Assembly (NCBI GenBank): GCA_024278655.1
Contig: JAJRSV010000009.1
Span: 1 to 10,597 of the forward strand
Direction: 5' to 3'
Length of the DNA: 10,597 nt
DNA from: Bacteroidota bacterium
GTDB lineage: Bacteria; Bacteroidota; Ignavibacteria; Ignavibacteriales; Ignavibacteriaceae
Part shown: positions 1 to 6,820 of the stretch, piece by piece
How the letters are laid out: each line of letters begins with the position of its first letter
Position numbering within the stretch: position 1 is the first letter of the stretch
The notes under the pieces: model-generated
Seen by the model: the letters and a program-made list of their open reading frames with translations, nothing else
Told to the model about the DNA's origin: nothing
Database searches by the model: none
Translations under genes and position numbers: made by a program

Positions 1-737
1 GATTCGAACATAGTATCCGGAATAATTCGAATTAATTTTGAGCCGATGACTGTAGGAAGCGGAAACTGAATAATACGCTTTTCTTTTTTAATTCCTTTCA
101 AAATTATATCGGCTGCTTTATCCGCATCCATCAGGAAAGGCATTTTGAATTTATTCTTTTCGGTCATCGGGGTTTTTACGAATCCCGGTTTTACGGTAAT
201 TACTTTAATATTAAACGGTTTAAGCTCAACGCGCATGCTTTCGAGCAGGATAGTTGCGGCGGCTTTGCTTGCGCAATAAAATCCGCTGCCCGGATAACCC
301 TTTGAATCTGCCAGCGAAGACACACCGGCAATCGTTCCTTCTCTTCTTTTTAAAAATTGCGGAATCAGTTCTTCCGCGAAATGAATAATTCCCATAACAT
401 TAATATCGAAGATTGTTTTTGCCTGTTCCGAACTAAGACTTTTCATTTTTGTTACAGCACCGACTCCTGCATTCAATATTGCAATATCAATTCTGTTAAA
501 CTCGTTGTTTATATTTTCAACAACATTTTCAACTTCTTCTTTTACCGATACATCGCACTGATAAATTTTTATGCGGGCGGGTTTTTCTTTTAACTCGTCT
601 AAAAGTTCTTCAAGCAGATTTTTTCGCCGGGCGATTAAAGCGAGTGAACAATTTTCATCAGCAAGCTTAACAGCGAGCGATTTGCCGATGCCGCTTGAAG
701 CGCCGGTGAGCAGAACAACCTTGTTTTCAAACTCCAT
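1..737 (-). CDS. Short-chain dehydrogenase/reductase (SDR family), 3' end cut by window
   Basis: Probable NAD(P)-dependent oxidoreductase of the classical SDR family; the substrate cannot be told from sequence. My reverse-strand translation starts at the ATG at 737-735 (MEFENKVVLL) and stays open for 245 codons to the window edge, so the C-terminus is missing. Visible landmarks are the dinucleotide-binding motif TGASSGIG (residues 11-18), CDV (61-63), NAG (89-91), an Asn at 113, and the catalytic set S141, Y154 and K158 in YCASK, followed by VKPGFVKT. The Ser-Tyr spacing of 13 is normal for classical SDRs. An Arg pair at 37-38 after the second strand would suit NADPH, but this is inference. 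No strong Shine-Dalgarno is present; AAAGAG lies a few bases upstream. It is divergent from the DUF3109 gene. Family certain, reaction unknown. Confidence 0.93.
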   Translation of the reverse strand, partial: MEFENKVVLLTGASSGIGKSLAVKLADENCSLALIARRKNLLEELLDELKEKPARIKIYQCDVSVKEEVENVVENINNEFNRIDIAILNAGVGAVTKMKSLSSEQAKTIFDINVMGIIHFAEELIPQFLKRREGTIAGVSSLADSKGYPGSGFYCASKAAATILLESMRVELKPFNIKVITVKPGFVKTPMTEKNKFKMPFLMDADKAADIILKGIKKEKRIIQFPLPTVIGSKLIRIIPDTMFE

Positions 738-812
738 AAGCGTAACTCTTTCACGTAATTATTTCACAAATTGGGAAGATTTTTAATACGAAAGGAAATT
801 TAAGAAAAAGGA
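738..812. promoter_or_regulatory. Divergent intergenic region, probable back-to-back promoters
   Basis: These 75 bp separate the starts of the leftward SDR gene and the rightward DUF3109-rpoN run, so both must be transcribed from here or further away. The stretch is AT-rich. A TTCACA (763-768) and a TAATAC (784-789) resemble -35/-10 boxes for the rightward genes, but the spacer is 15 bp, shorter than the usual 17. I see no convincing palindrome or sigma-54 -24/-12 element. The role is inferred from gene orientation rather than from a strong motif. Confidence 0.35.
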
Positions 813-1445
813 ATGTATGATTTAAACTTTGCAATTTTCAATCATTTGGATTATTTTGCAGCAAAAATTATTCCAATGCTTGAAGATAGATTCATTTCAA
901 TCGATAATGTGTTAATTCGCACGGAAATTGCTGATACTCCGTTCGCGTGTGATTTGAAAAAATGCAAAGGCGCCTGCTGCACGTTTGAGAGCGATTACGG
1001 CGCTCCTTTGAAAAAAGAGGAAATAAGTAAAATTAACGGAATAATAGATACCGTTAAAGAATATCTTTCTGAAGAACACATTTCGGAAATTGAAAGCGGG
1101 GGATTCTACGAAGAAAAAGACGGCGAACTGGTAACACGTAGTGTTGACGGAAAAGCGTGTGTGTTTGTGGTTCACGAAAATGGTGTTGCCAAATGCGCGA
1201 TTGAAAAAGCTTACTACGCAGGGAAAACAGATTTTAAGAAACCGATTTCATGTCATCTCTTTCCGATTAGGGTTGCGGATTTTGGAGGTGACATTCTGAG
1301 ATACGAAAAAATAAGCGAATGCGCTCCCGCAGTTGAAAACGGGAGAAAAGAAAATAAAACGATTGCTGAGTTTTGCGAAGAATCACTCAGCAGGTTATAC
1401 GGTAAACAATGGTATTTAAAACTAAAGAAAGCTATCGGAAGGTAA
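813..1445 (+). CDS. DUF3109 family cysteine-rich protein (putative metal-binding)
   Basis: A 210-residue soluble protein that I recognise as DUF3109, related to the YkgJ-type putative zinc/iron-chelating proteins; no biochemical role is established that I can name. Cysteines are arranged C46-x4-C51-x3-C55-C56 (ACDLKKCKGACC), then C116, C128 (KCAIEKAY), C147 (PISCHLFPIR) and C170, the pattern expected of a metal or Fe-S site. The start is uncertain. The ATG at 813 has AAAAAGGA directly against it, too close for normal spacing, while AAAGGAAA lies about 15 bp upstream. A second in-frame ATG at 876 (MLEDRFISIDNV) is nearer to where family members usually begin, so the first 21 residues may not be translated. 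The stop is one base from the rpoN start, indicating co-transcription and probably translational coupling. Confidence 0.88.
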   Translation: MYDLNFAIFNHLDYFAAKIIPMLEDRFISIDNVLIRTEIADTPFACDLKKCKGACCTFESDYGAPLKKEEISKINGIIDTVKEYLSEEHISEIESGGFYEEKDGELVTRSVDGKACVFVVHENGVAKCAIEKAYYAGKTDFKKPISCHLFPIRVADFGGDILRYEKISECAPAVENGRKENKTIAEFCEESLSRLYGKQWYLKLKKAIGR

Positions 1446-1446
1446 T

Positions 1447-2901
1447 ATGTTATCATTACATCAACGACTATCTCAACAGCAGAAACTTTCTCCGCAGCAA
1501 ATTCAGTATCAGAAACTGCTGCAGCTCAACACTCTTGCTCTTGAACAGAGAATAAAAACCGAATTGGAGATGAATCCGATTCTGGAAGAAGAAATGGAAC
1601 TTGAACAAGAGGAACCGGAAGCCGAAGAGGAACTTGCAGAAGAGGTAACCGATCCGGATGAGGAAGAGTTTGAGCTCGAAGATTTTATGAACGATACCGA
1701 GCTTGATAACGAGGTAAATATAAACCGTAACAACAGCAATAGCGAAGAGGAAACTTACCAGCCGCTGGCTCCCGCACGCGAAACTTTGTACGAATATTTA
1801 TTGGAGCAATTACGATTACTGGATTTAAGCGAAGAGATGTACCTGCTCGGCGAAGAGATTATAGGAAATCTCGATGCCGACGGCTATCTGAAAAGAGACC
1901 TCGATGAAATACTGGAAGAGCTTGAATTGTTCGAGCATGTAAAAATCGATCCTGAAAAAGCCGAAGAACTGCTGCATAAAATTCAGCACTTCGATCCTAT
2001 CGGTATCGCATCAAGAAATTTGCAGGAGTGTTTGCTTATTCAATTAAGAGCAAAAGAAGATGCCGATCCGTACTATAAATATCTTGCAAAAGAAATGCTC
2101 GAAAAACATTACGATGATTTTACCAAGAGACGTTTCGAAGCATTAAAACAGAAAATGAATTTAACCGATGAATCGCTGAAGCGCACGGTTGAGTTGATAC
2201 AAAGTTTGAATCCGAAACCGGGCGAGGGCAATCTCGATTCGGTGGAGATGAACCAGATAACTCCCGATTTTGTAATCGAAAAAGTTGACGATAACTTTAT
2301 CATAACTTTAAACGACAGAAGCATGCCTTCGGTTACGATAAACAGAAAATATCTTGAGATGTTCGATGCAAAGAGGAGGAAGGGACGCAAGAAAAATCCG
2401 AGGGATAAAGAAACTTATAAATTCCTCCGCGAAAAATTCGAATCGGCAAAATGGTTTATTGCATGTATCCAGCAGCGAAGAGATACGTTGATGAAAATAA
2501 TGCAGGCAATATTGGAAAGACAGTACGAGTTTTTCGAGAAAGGTCCGAAGTATTTAAGACCGATGATTTATAAGGATATTGCCGATGCGATTGGTATGGA
2601 CATATCAACAATCAGCCGTGTTGTTAACGGCAAGTATGTTCAAAGCCCGATGGGAATACACGAGCTGAAATATTTCTTCAGCGAAGGACTTGCAACCGAT
2701 TCCGGCGAGGAAGTCTCGAACAAACATATTAAAGAAAGACTGAAAGAGATAATAGACGCAGAAGATAAAAAGAAACCTTACAGCGACGATAAGTTAGCCG
2801 AGCTGCTGAATAAAGAAGGAATACACATTGCAAGAAGAACCGTGGCAAAGTACAGAGAGCAGCTCAGAATTCCGGTCGCTCGTCTCAGGAAAGAATTGTG
2901 A
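1447..2901 (+). CDS. rpoN: RNA polymerase sigma-54 factor
   Basis: Alternative sigma factor that directs RNA polymerase to -24/-12 promoters and needs an AAA+ activator to open DNA. The 484 residues show the full architecture. Region I is the glutamine/leucine-rich activator-contact segment (about 1-48, with QQKLSPQQIQYQKLLQL). A strongly acidic region II linker follows (about 49-95), then the core-binding domain (about 105-290). The DNA-binding part has a helix-turn-helix around DISTISRVV (385-393) followed by SPMGIHELKYFFSEG, and an intact RpoN box ARRTVAKYRE (462-471). Length is normal. GGAAGG (1437-1442) sits 4 bases before the ATG. The gene starts 1 base after the DUF3109 stop, and its TGA overlaps the next ATG by one base. 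A candidate client, a sigma-54 activator, is encoded at 6956-9394. Confidence 0.98.
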   Translation: MLSLHQRLSQQQKLSPQQIQYQKLLQLNTLALEQRIKTELEMNPILEEEMELEQEEPEAEEELAEEVTDPDEEEFELEDFMNDTELDNEVNINRNNSNSEEETYQPLAPARETLYEYLLEQLRLLDLSEEMYLLGEEIIGNLDADGYLKRDLDEILEELELFEHVKIDPEKAEELLHKIQHFDPIGIASRNLQECLLIQLRAKEDADPYYKYLAKEMLEKHYDDFTKRRFEALKQKMNLTDESLKRTVELIQSLNPKPGEGNLDSVEMNQITPDFVIEKVDDNFIITLNDRSMPSVTINRKYLEMFDAKRRKGRKKNPRDKETYKFLREKFESAKWFIACIQQRRDTLMKIMQAILERQYEFFEKGPKYLRPMIYKDIADAIGMDISTISRVVNGKYVQSPMGIHELKYFFSEGLATDSGEEVSNKHIKERLKEIIDAEDKKKPYSDDKLAELLNKEGIHIARRTVAKYREQLRIPVARLRKEL

Positions 2902-3506
2902 TGTCGTACGTTGTTGATGTAATTACAATTGTAATTCTGTTCGCACTGTTCGGTTTGGTTCATTCGTATCTGGCATCGTTAAAAGTAAAAAAGCAAATTA
3001 AAAAAGTATTAGGCAAGCAGATTGCGTTTTACCGGTTGGCTTACAATCTTTTTGCCGTTGCTTCTCTTTATGCTGTTTACAAGCTTTCGCCTAAACCGCA
3101 TCTCGTAATTTACGATTTACCCAATCCTTATGATTTGATAATTCTTGTTCCCCAGTTTCTCGGTCTGGCGGGAGTATTGTGGGCGTTTAAGTATATTTGT
3201 GTTAAAGAATTTTTGGGACTGAACCAAATTAAAAGATATTTGCTCGGAAGCTACGATTCGGAACTTGACGAGGATTTGACTTTAACTATCGGCGGACCTT
3301 ACAAATATTCAAGGCATCCGATTTACTTTTTTTCTATAATGATTTTATTGTTCAGACCAACGATGGACTTGTTTTATCTCACATTCTTTCTCTGTATGGT
3401 AGCATATTTTTACATCGGTTCTTACTGCGAAGAAAAAAGTTGGCGGAACAATTCGGAAGCATCTACATCAAATATAAAGAAGCGGTCCCGAAAATTTTTC
3501 CCGTAA
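2901..3506 (+). CDS. ICMT/NnrU-type membrane methyltransferase, frame broken near the C-terminus
   Basis: Integral membrane protein of the isoprenylcysteine methyltransferase/PEMT-like superfamily, closest by eye to NnrU/MddA-type proteins; the methyl acceptor is unknown. Features seen: a first hydrophobic helix ending in LFGLVHSYLAS, further hydrophobic segments around AYNLFAVASLYAVY, LIILVPQFLGLAGVLWAF and IYFFSIMILLF, and the superfamily's S-adenosylmethionine-site motif GGPYKYSRHPIYF. I chose the ATG at 2901, which overlaps the rpoN TGA (TGATG); a GTG directly before it (2898) would add one residue. The open frame is 201 codons but departs from the family after YCEEK: the last 23 or so residues (SWRNNSEAS...) look like out-of-frame translation. 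A -1 shift in the A6 tract at 3433-3438 gives a 216-residue protein with a typical ending that stops at 3550. See the separate tail entry. Confidence 0.8.
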   Translation: MSYVVDVITIVILFALFGLVHSYLASLKVKKQIKKVLGKQIAFYRLAYNLFAVASLYAVYKLSPKPHLVIYDLPNPYDLIILVPQFLGLAGVLWAFKYICVKEFLGLNQIKRYLLGSYDSELDEDLTLTIGGPYKYSRHPIYFFSIMILLFRPTMDLFYLTFFLCMVAYFYIGSYCEEKSWRNNSEASTSNIKKRSRKFFP

Positions 3507-3550
3507 AGTTCTTTAAGCCGTTCAATGCTGAAGAACTTGCGGAGTTATAA
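3437..3550 (+). pseudogene. Out-of-frame C-terminal tail of the methyltransferase
   Basis: Read in the -1 frame from the A-run, this stretch encodes KKLAEQFGSIYIKYKEAVP and continues to KFFKPFNAEELAEL, ending at TAA 3548-3550. Acidic EE followed by L..(E/Q)FG..Y..Y...VP is the usual C-terminal signature of ICMT/PEMT-type methyltransferases, and it follows directly on the YCEE of the upstream frame. The join is therefore almost certainly the ancestral gene. One added A in the A6 tract (3433-3438) would fuse the frames. Possible causes are a sequencing or assembly indel, a real mutation, or slippage during expression; the sequence alone cannot decide. With the join, the gap to hslV falls to 23 bp. 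Confidence 0.8.
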
Positions 3551-3562
3551 ACAGATTTTTAT

Positions 3563-3568
3563 AAGGAG
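3563..3568 (+). promoter_or_regulatory. Strong Shine-Dalgarno site of hslV
   Basis: AAGGAG lies 5 bases before the ATG at 3574. It is one of the few near-consensus ribosome binding sites in this window and fixes the hslV start, and with it the 8-residue propeptide. Confidence 0.8.
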
Positions 3569-3573
3569 TTTAA

Positions 3574-4125
3574 ATGAGTACTGAAATAATTAAAGCAACA
3601 ACAATCTTAGGCATTGTTCATAACGGTGTTGCCGCATTGGGCGGCGACGGACAGGTTACATTAGGTAACACGATAATGAAACATAATGCGCTGAAGATAA
3701 GAAGATTAGCCGAAGGTAAAGTGCTTTGTGGTTTTGCAGGCGGCTCGGCAGATGCATTTACATTGATGGAAAGGTTCGAAGATAAATTGGAACAGTACCG
3801 GGGAAATGTTAGTCGTGCGGCAGTTGAACTTGCAAAGGAATGGCGGACAGATAAATACCTTCGGCGTTTGGAAGCAATGTTAGCCGTAATTGCAAAAGAT
3901 ACCGCACTGGTAGTTTCGGGCAACGGCGATGTAATTGAACCGGACGATAAAATAGTTGCTATCGGTTCGGGCGGAATGTATGCACTTGCCGCTGCAAAAA
4001 TGTTAAAGAAGCACAGCAACCTGAGTGCAAAGGAAATAGTTGAAGAAGCATTAAAGACCGCATCGGATATTTGTATTTATACTAATGATAAAATTAAAGT
4101 AGAAGTTATAGAAGAAGGAGAGTAA
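3574..4125 (+). CDS. hslV: ATP-dependent protease subunit HslV (ClpQ)
   Basis: Proteasome-like threonine peptidase that forms the double-ring core of the HslVU (ClpYQ) protease; it degrades proteins unfolded by HslU in the cytoplasm. The conserved core begins TTILGIVHNG with the catalytic nucleophile predicted as T9, exposed after removal of MSTEIIKA. Other landmarks are GGDGQVTLGN (23-32), K41 (aligning by count with E. coli Lys33), LCGFAGGSADAFTL, AAVELAKEWRTDKYLRRLEAML, SGNGDVIEPDD, AIGSGGMYALAAA and DICIYTND near the end. The processed length of 175 residues is normal. Like the Bacillus ClpQ/CodW form, and unlike E. coli where only Met precedes the Thr, it carries a short propeptide. It is followed after 5 bases by hslU, and GAAGGAG inside its 3' end (4114-4120) serves as the hslU ribosome binding site. 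Confidence 0.97.
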   Translation: MSTEIIKATTILGIVHNGVAALGGDGQVTLGNTIMKHNALKIRRLAEGKVLCGFAGGSADAFTLMERFEDKLEQYRGNVSRAAVELAKEWRTDKYLRRLEAMLAVIAKDTALVVSGNGDVIEPDDKIVAIGSGGMYALAAAKMLKKHSNLSAKEIVEEALKTASDICIYTNDKIKVEVIEEGE

Positions 4126-4130
4126 AAGTT

Positions 4131-5534
4131 ATGTCGGATATTATGAGGGATTTAACCCCTATTAAAATTGTAAACGAACTTGATAAATATATAATCGGAC
4201 AGAATGAAGCGAAGCGTGCTGTAGCTATTGCGTTACGTAACCGCTGGCGCAGGCAGCAGGTCGAAGAATCTCTTCGTGAAGAAATTCTTCCGAACAATAT
4301 TATTTTAATCGGTCCTACGGGAGTTGGTAAAACGGAAATTTCAAGACGGCTTGCAAAGTTAGCCGGCGCTCCGTTTATAAAAGTTGAAGCTTCTAAGTTT
4401 ACCGAAGTAGGTTACGTTGGAAGAGATGTTGAATCGATGATACGCGATTTAACGGATTATGCTGTGGCTATGGTAAAAGCCGAGAAAACGAAAGAGGTTC
4501 AGGAAAAAGCACAGGACCTTGCAGACGAAAGAATACTGGATATTCTGATTCCGCCTGTACGCAGACCGCAGCAACCCATTCAACCGCAGCCCGCGGCTCA
4601 ATCGGGATTTCAGACACCGCAGGAAACCGCTGTTACCGAAGAGCTTCAGAATAAAAAAACACGCGAGTGGATGAAGAAACAGCTTAAGAATGGTGAACTT
4701 GATAAAAGAATAATTGAGTTCGATGCGCAGGCACCTCCTGCAATAGGTATGCAGGTTTTCGGTCCGATGGGATTGGATGATATGGGTATCAACATCCAGG
4801 AGATAATGGGCAACCTGATGCCGAAGAAAAGAAAGAAAAGAAAAACCACAATTGCCGAAGCAAGAAAAATAATGGCGCAGGAAGAAGCACAAAAGCTTAT
4901 CGATATGGAAGCGGTGCAGCGCGAAGCAATTAAAAGAGTTGAAAACTCCGGTATTGTTTTTATTGATGAGATTGATAAAGTAGCCGGCGGAGGAAAAGGA
5001 CAGGGACCGGATGTTTCGCGCGAAGGTGTTCAGCGTGATTTGCTTCCGATTGTTGAAGGCACAAACGTAAACACAAAGTACGGCGTGGTTAAAACCGATC
5101 ACATTCTGTTTATTGCTTCCGGTGCTTTTCACGTTTCCAAACCTTCGGATTTAATTCCCGAGCTTCAGGGCAGGTTCCCGATAAGAGTTGAATTGAACAG
5201 CTTAACCGAAGATGATTTTGTTCAAATACTCACCACTCCGCAGAATGCTCTGCTCAAACAATACAGCGCTTTACTCGAAACAGAAGGCGTTAAGTTGGAG
5301 TTCAAAGAAGACGGGATAAGAGAAATTGCAAGAATTGCAACCGAAGTAAACGAAGCGGTTGAAAACATCGGTGCAAGACGTTTGCACACAATTCTTACAA
5401 CTTTGCTCGATGAAATTCTTTTCGATGTTCCGGACAAAATCCCATCGAAGAAAGTAGTGATTACGGCAAAGTTCGTTAAAGATAAACTCGATAAAATTGT
5501 TAAGGACAGAGACTTAAGTAAGTTTATTCTTTAA
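4131..5534 (+). CDS. hslU: ATP-dependent protease ATPase subunit HslU (ClpY)
   Basis: AAA+ unfoldase of the HslVU protease; it threads substrates into HslV. The 467 residues include the N-terminal LTPIKIVNELDKYIIGQNEAK, Walker A GPTGVGKT (61-68), the pore loop GYVG (94-97) within TEVGYVGRDVESMIRDL, and Walker B with IVFIDEIDK (275-283). These are followed by SREGVQRDLLPIVEGT, the ELQGRFPIRVEL segment carrying an AAA+ arginine, and the C-terminal DLSKFIL. That tail, which inserts into HslV to activate it, is intact. The I-domain (about 110-265) contains a Pro/Gln-rich stretch (PPVRRPQQPIQPQPAAQ) and a basic patch (KKRKKRK), both probably lineage-specific and flexible. The start at 4131 is supported by GAAGGAG 10 bases upstream; a second ATG four codons in (4143) is possible. 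It is the last gene before the terminator at 5552. Confidence 0.98.
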   Translation: MSDIMRDLTPIKIVNELDKYIIGQNEAKRAVAIALRNRWRRQQVEESLREEILPNNIILIGPTGVGKTEISRRLAKLAGAPFIKVEASKFTEVGYVGRDVESMIRDLTDYAVAMVKAEKTKEVQEKAQDLADERILDILIPPVRRPQQPIQPQPAAQSGFQTPQETAVTEELQNKKTREWMKKQLKNGELDKRIIEFDAQAPPAIGMQVFGPMGLDDMGINIQEIMGNLMPKKRKKRKTTIAEARKIMAQEEAQKLIDMEAVQREAIKRVENSGIVFIDEIDKVAGGGKGQGPDVSREGVQRDLLPIVEGTNVNTKYGVVKTDHILFIASGAFHVSKPSDLIPELQGRFPIRVELNSLTEDDFVQILTTPQNALLKQYSALLETEGVKLEFKEDGIREIARIATEVNEAVENIGARRLHTILTTLLDEILFDVPDKIPSKKVVITAKFVKDKLDKIVKDRDLSKFIL

Positions 5535-5551
5535 TCCATCCTTTTATTTGA

Positions 5552-5592
5552 AGAGAGACACAGGAAATTTTTAATGTGTCTCTCTCTCTTTT
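5552..5592 (+). terminator. Rho-independent terminator of the rpoN-hslVU run
   Basis: An 11-bp perfect stem, AGAGAGACACA (5552-5562) with TGTGTCTCTCT (5575-5585), encloses a 12-base loop and is followed by CTCTTTT, 18 bases after the hslU stop. The T-run is on the plus strand only; the opposite side is A-rich and lacks a T-tract for the convergent gene. It should therefore mainly end rightward transcription from hslU. Confidence 0.8.
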
Positions 5593-5593
5593 A

Positions 5594-6721
5594 TTATTTT
5601 AAAATGAAATCAAGATAATTTTCCTGAGTGATTACTTTAAACTCCGAATTAGTGTAAGTTTTGACCCAATCGTTCGGTGGTTTAACTTTTTTTCTTGCAG
5701 ACCATTTGATTTCGTAAGCATATAACTTTCCTTCTCTTTCTTCAATCAAATCAATTTCTTTTTGATCATAAGTTCTCCAGAAATAATAATTGCAGTAACG
5801 GTTTATATATTCATTTAGCTTTATGCGTTCCACCATAACAAAGTTTTCAAAAAGCTTTCCGGCATCGTCCCGGTTATCGATATTATTGAAGTTGAGTATT
5901 ATTCCGTTTCTTATTCCGTTATCGATAAAATAATACTTTGCTTTTGCGGTAACTTCTTTTCGAAGGTTGCGGCTGAACGGGCCGATTCGCTTAATTATAA
6001 ATGCTTTTTCCAATACGTACAAATACTTCTGAACAGTTTTAACATCAATTCCCACTTGCGTGGCAAGTTCATTAAGCGAAACCTGACTGCCTACCTGAAA
6101 AGCAATAAGCTTTAATAAATTCCATAGCTGATTAGTCCCTTTTATATTGTTAAGCTTCAAAACATCTTTTAATAAGTATGAATTAACCAGCTCTTCAATT
6201 ACTGCAATTTTTTCTTTGGTATCGTTTGCCGTTATAACTTCAGGGTAAGAACCGAAAATTAAAAAATCAATCAATCTTTCTTTAAGTTCAAACTCGTTAT
6301 AGATTGAAAGCAGTTCAAGGTTAGCAAATGGGAAAAGTATAACTGTTCGCTTTCTGCCTGTTAACGGCTCACCTACGTTTTGCGATAATTCAAACGAAGA
6401 AGAACCTGTGGCAATTACTTTTAATTCCGGTTTGTTATCAACCAATATCTTCAAACCCAAACCAACATTTGGTATTTGCTGGGCTTCGTCGATAGCAATC
6501 AGTTCGTACCCGGAAGCATAAGCGAGTATATCATCAAAGTTTTGTGAGCTTAAAATCTGTTGTGTTTTTATATTGTCGCCGGAGTCATATTTATATTTCA
6601 AATCCGTATGACTGAGAAATTCTTTCAGCAATGTGGTTTTGCCAACCTGCCGTGCACCATAAATAACCAGCACTTTACCGGCACGAAGCATATTCTCTAT
6701 ATCGAAGTACCTTTTGATCAT
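5594..6721 (-). CDS. Stand-alone AAA ATPase with DUF4143 domain (COG1373-like)
   Basis: A 375-residue predicted ATPase of the AAA_14 + DUF4143 type, a widespread family without an established function. The N-terminal ATPase shows Walker A GARQVGKTT (22-30), Walker B ELIAIDEAQ (73-81) and the sensor-like ATGSSSFEL (104-112), followed by GEPLTGRKR. The middle contains a winged-helix-like stretch (VSLNELATQVGIDVKTVQKYL and KAFIIKRIGPFSRN). The C-terminal DUF4143 part has GKLFENFV and a restriction-endonuclease-like arrangement, E322-x-D324 and E337-x-K339 (YEIKWS), resembling a degenerate PD-(D/E)xK core; nuclease activity is not shown. It is convergent with hslU (stop to stop 59 bp) and divergent from the CHASE2 activator. 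Only a weak AGAGA precedes the ATG, and two palindromes lie directly upstream, suggesting control by a DNA-binding protein or a leader structure. Family assignment is strong. Confidence 0.93.
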   Translation of the reverse strand: MIKRYFDIENMLRAGKVLVIYGARQVGKTTLLKEFLSHTDLKYKYDSGDNIKTQQILSSQNFDDILAYASGYELIAIDEAQQIPNVGLGLKILVDNKPELKVIATGSSSFELSQNVGEPLTGRKRTVILFPFANLELLSIYNEFELKERLIDFLIFGSYPEVITANDTKEKIAVIEELVNSYLLKDVLKLNNIKGTNQLWNLLKLIAFQVGSQVSLNELATQVGIDVKTVQKYLYVLEKAFIIKRIGPFSRNLRKEVTAKAKYYFIDNGIRNGIILNFNNIDNRDDAGKLFENFVMVERIKLNEYINRYCNYYFWRTYDQKEIDLIEEREGKLYAYEIKWSARKKVKPPNDWVKTYTNSEFKVITQENYLDFILK

Positions 6722-6731
6722 TTTTCTCTAT

Positions 6732-6757
6732 TCCATAAATTTAGCAAAATTTGTGGA
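6732..6757. repeat. Palindromic repeat copy 1 (26 bp), putative operator
   Basis: The unit runs TCCATA-A-ATTT-AGCA-AAAT-T-TGTGGA. Positions 1-11 pair with 16-26, with one T·G wobble in this copy, leaving a loop of about 4 bases. It is 24/26 identical to the copy at 6765-6790. Its edge is 10 bp from the ATPase start codon (6721), so it is placed to affect either transcription or ribosome access for that gene. It could be a repressor operator or a transcribed hairpin; no regulator can be named. Confidence 0.7.
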
Positions 6758-6764
6758 CTATCAC

Positions 6765-6790
6765 TCCATAAATTTAGCAAAATATATGGA
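6765..6790. repeat. Palindromic repeat copy 2 (26 bp), putative operator
   Basis: The unit runs TCCATA-A-ATTT-AGCA-AAAT-A-TATGGA, with perfect outer 6-bp arms and one A·A mismatch. It differs from copy 1 only at unit positions 20 and 22, both in the right arm. The copies are 33 bp apart start to start, about three helical turns, so bound dimers would lie on the same face. Copy 2 ends one base before a TTGACA box that may start transcription of the rightward activator. Confidence 0.7.
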
Positions 6791-6791
6791 T

Positions 6792-6820
6792 TTGACAAAT
6801 AATAAAAGCGAGAATGTTTA
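6792..6820 (+). promoter_or_regulatory. Possible promoter for the CHASE2 activator gene
   Basis: TTGACA (6792-6797) matches the housekeeping -35 consensus, and TGTTTA (6815-6820) lies 17 bp downstream as a poor -10. The -35 box is intact but the -10 is weak, and promoters of Bacteroidota-type bacteria differ from this consensus, so the call is tentative. If real, the leader would be about 130 nt, and the -35 would be next to palindrome copy 2. The leader itself (to 6955) shows no gene or obvious structured RNA. Confidence 0.3.

Noticed and set aside
357..786. Two plus-strand open frames opposite the SDR gene
   Set aside because: The minus strand carries a complete SDR motif series over the same bases; the plus frames show no homology-like features.
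4449..5132. Long minus-strand open frame (227 codons) inside hslU
   Set aside because: Its composition is Phe/Leu/Cys/Arg-rich, with no domain signature, fully opposite a strongly conserved gene; it is a coding shadow.
6732..6790. CRISPR-like repeat
   Set aside because: Only two units with a 7-bp gap between them and no cas genes; the palindromic, promoter-proximal layout fits an operator or leader hairpins better.
6560..6802. Plus-strand frame of 80 codons with a repeated HKFSKI(C/Y)G peptide
   Set aside because: It is antisense to the ATPase start, and the peptide repeat only reflects the two DNA palindromes, whose 33-bp period is 11 codons.
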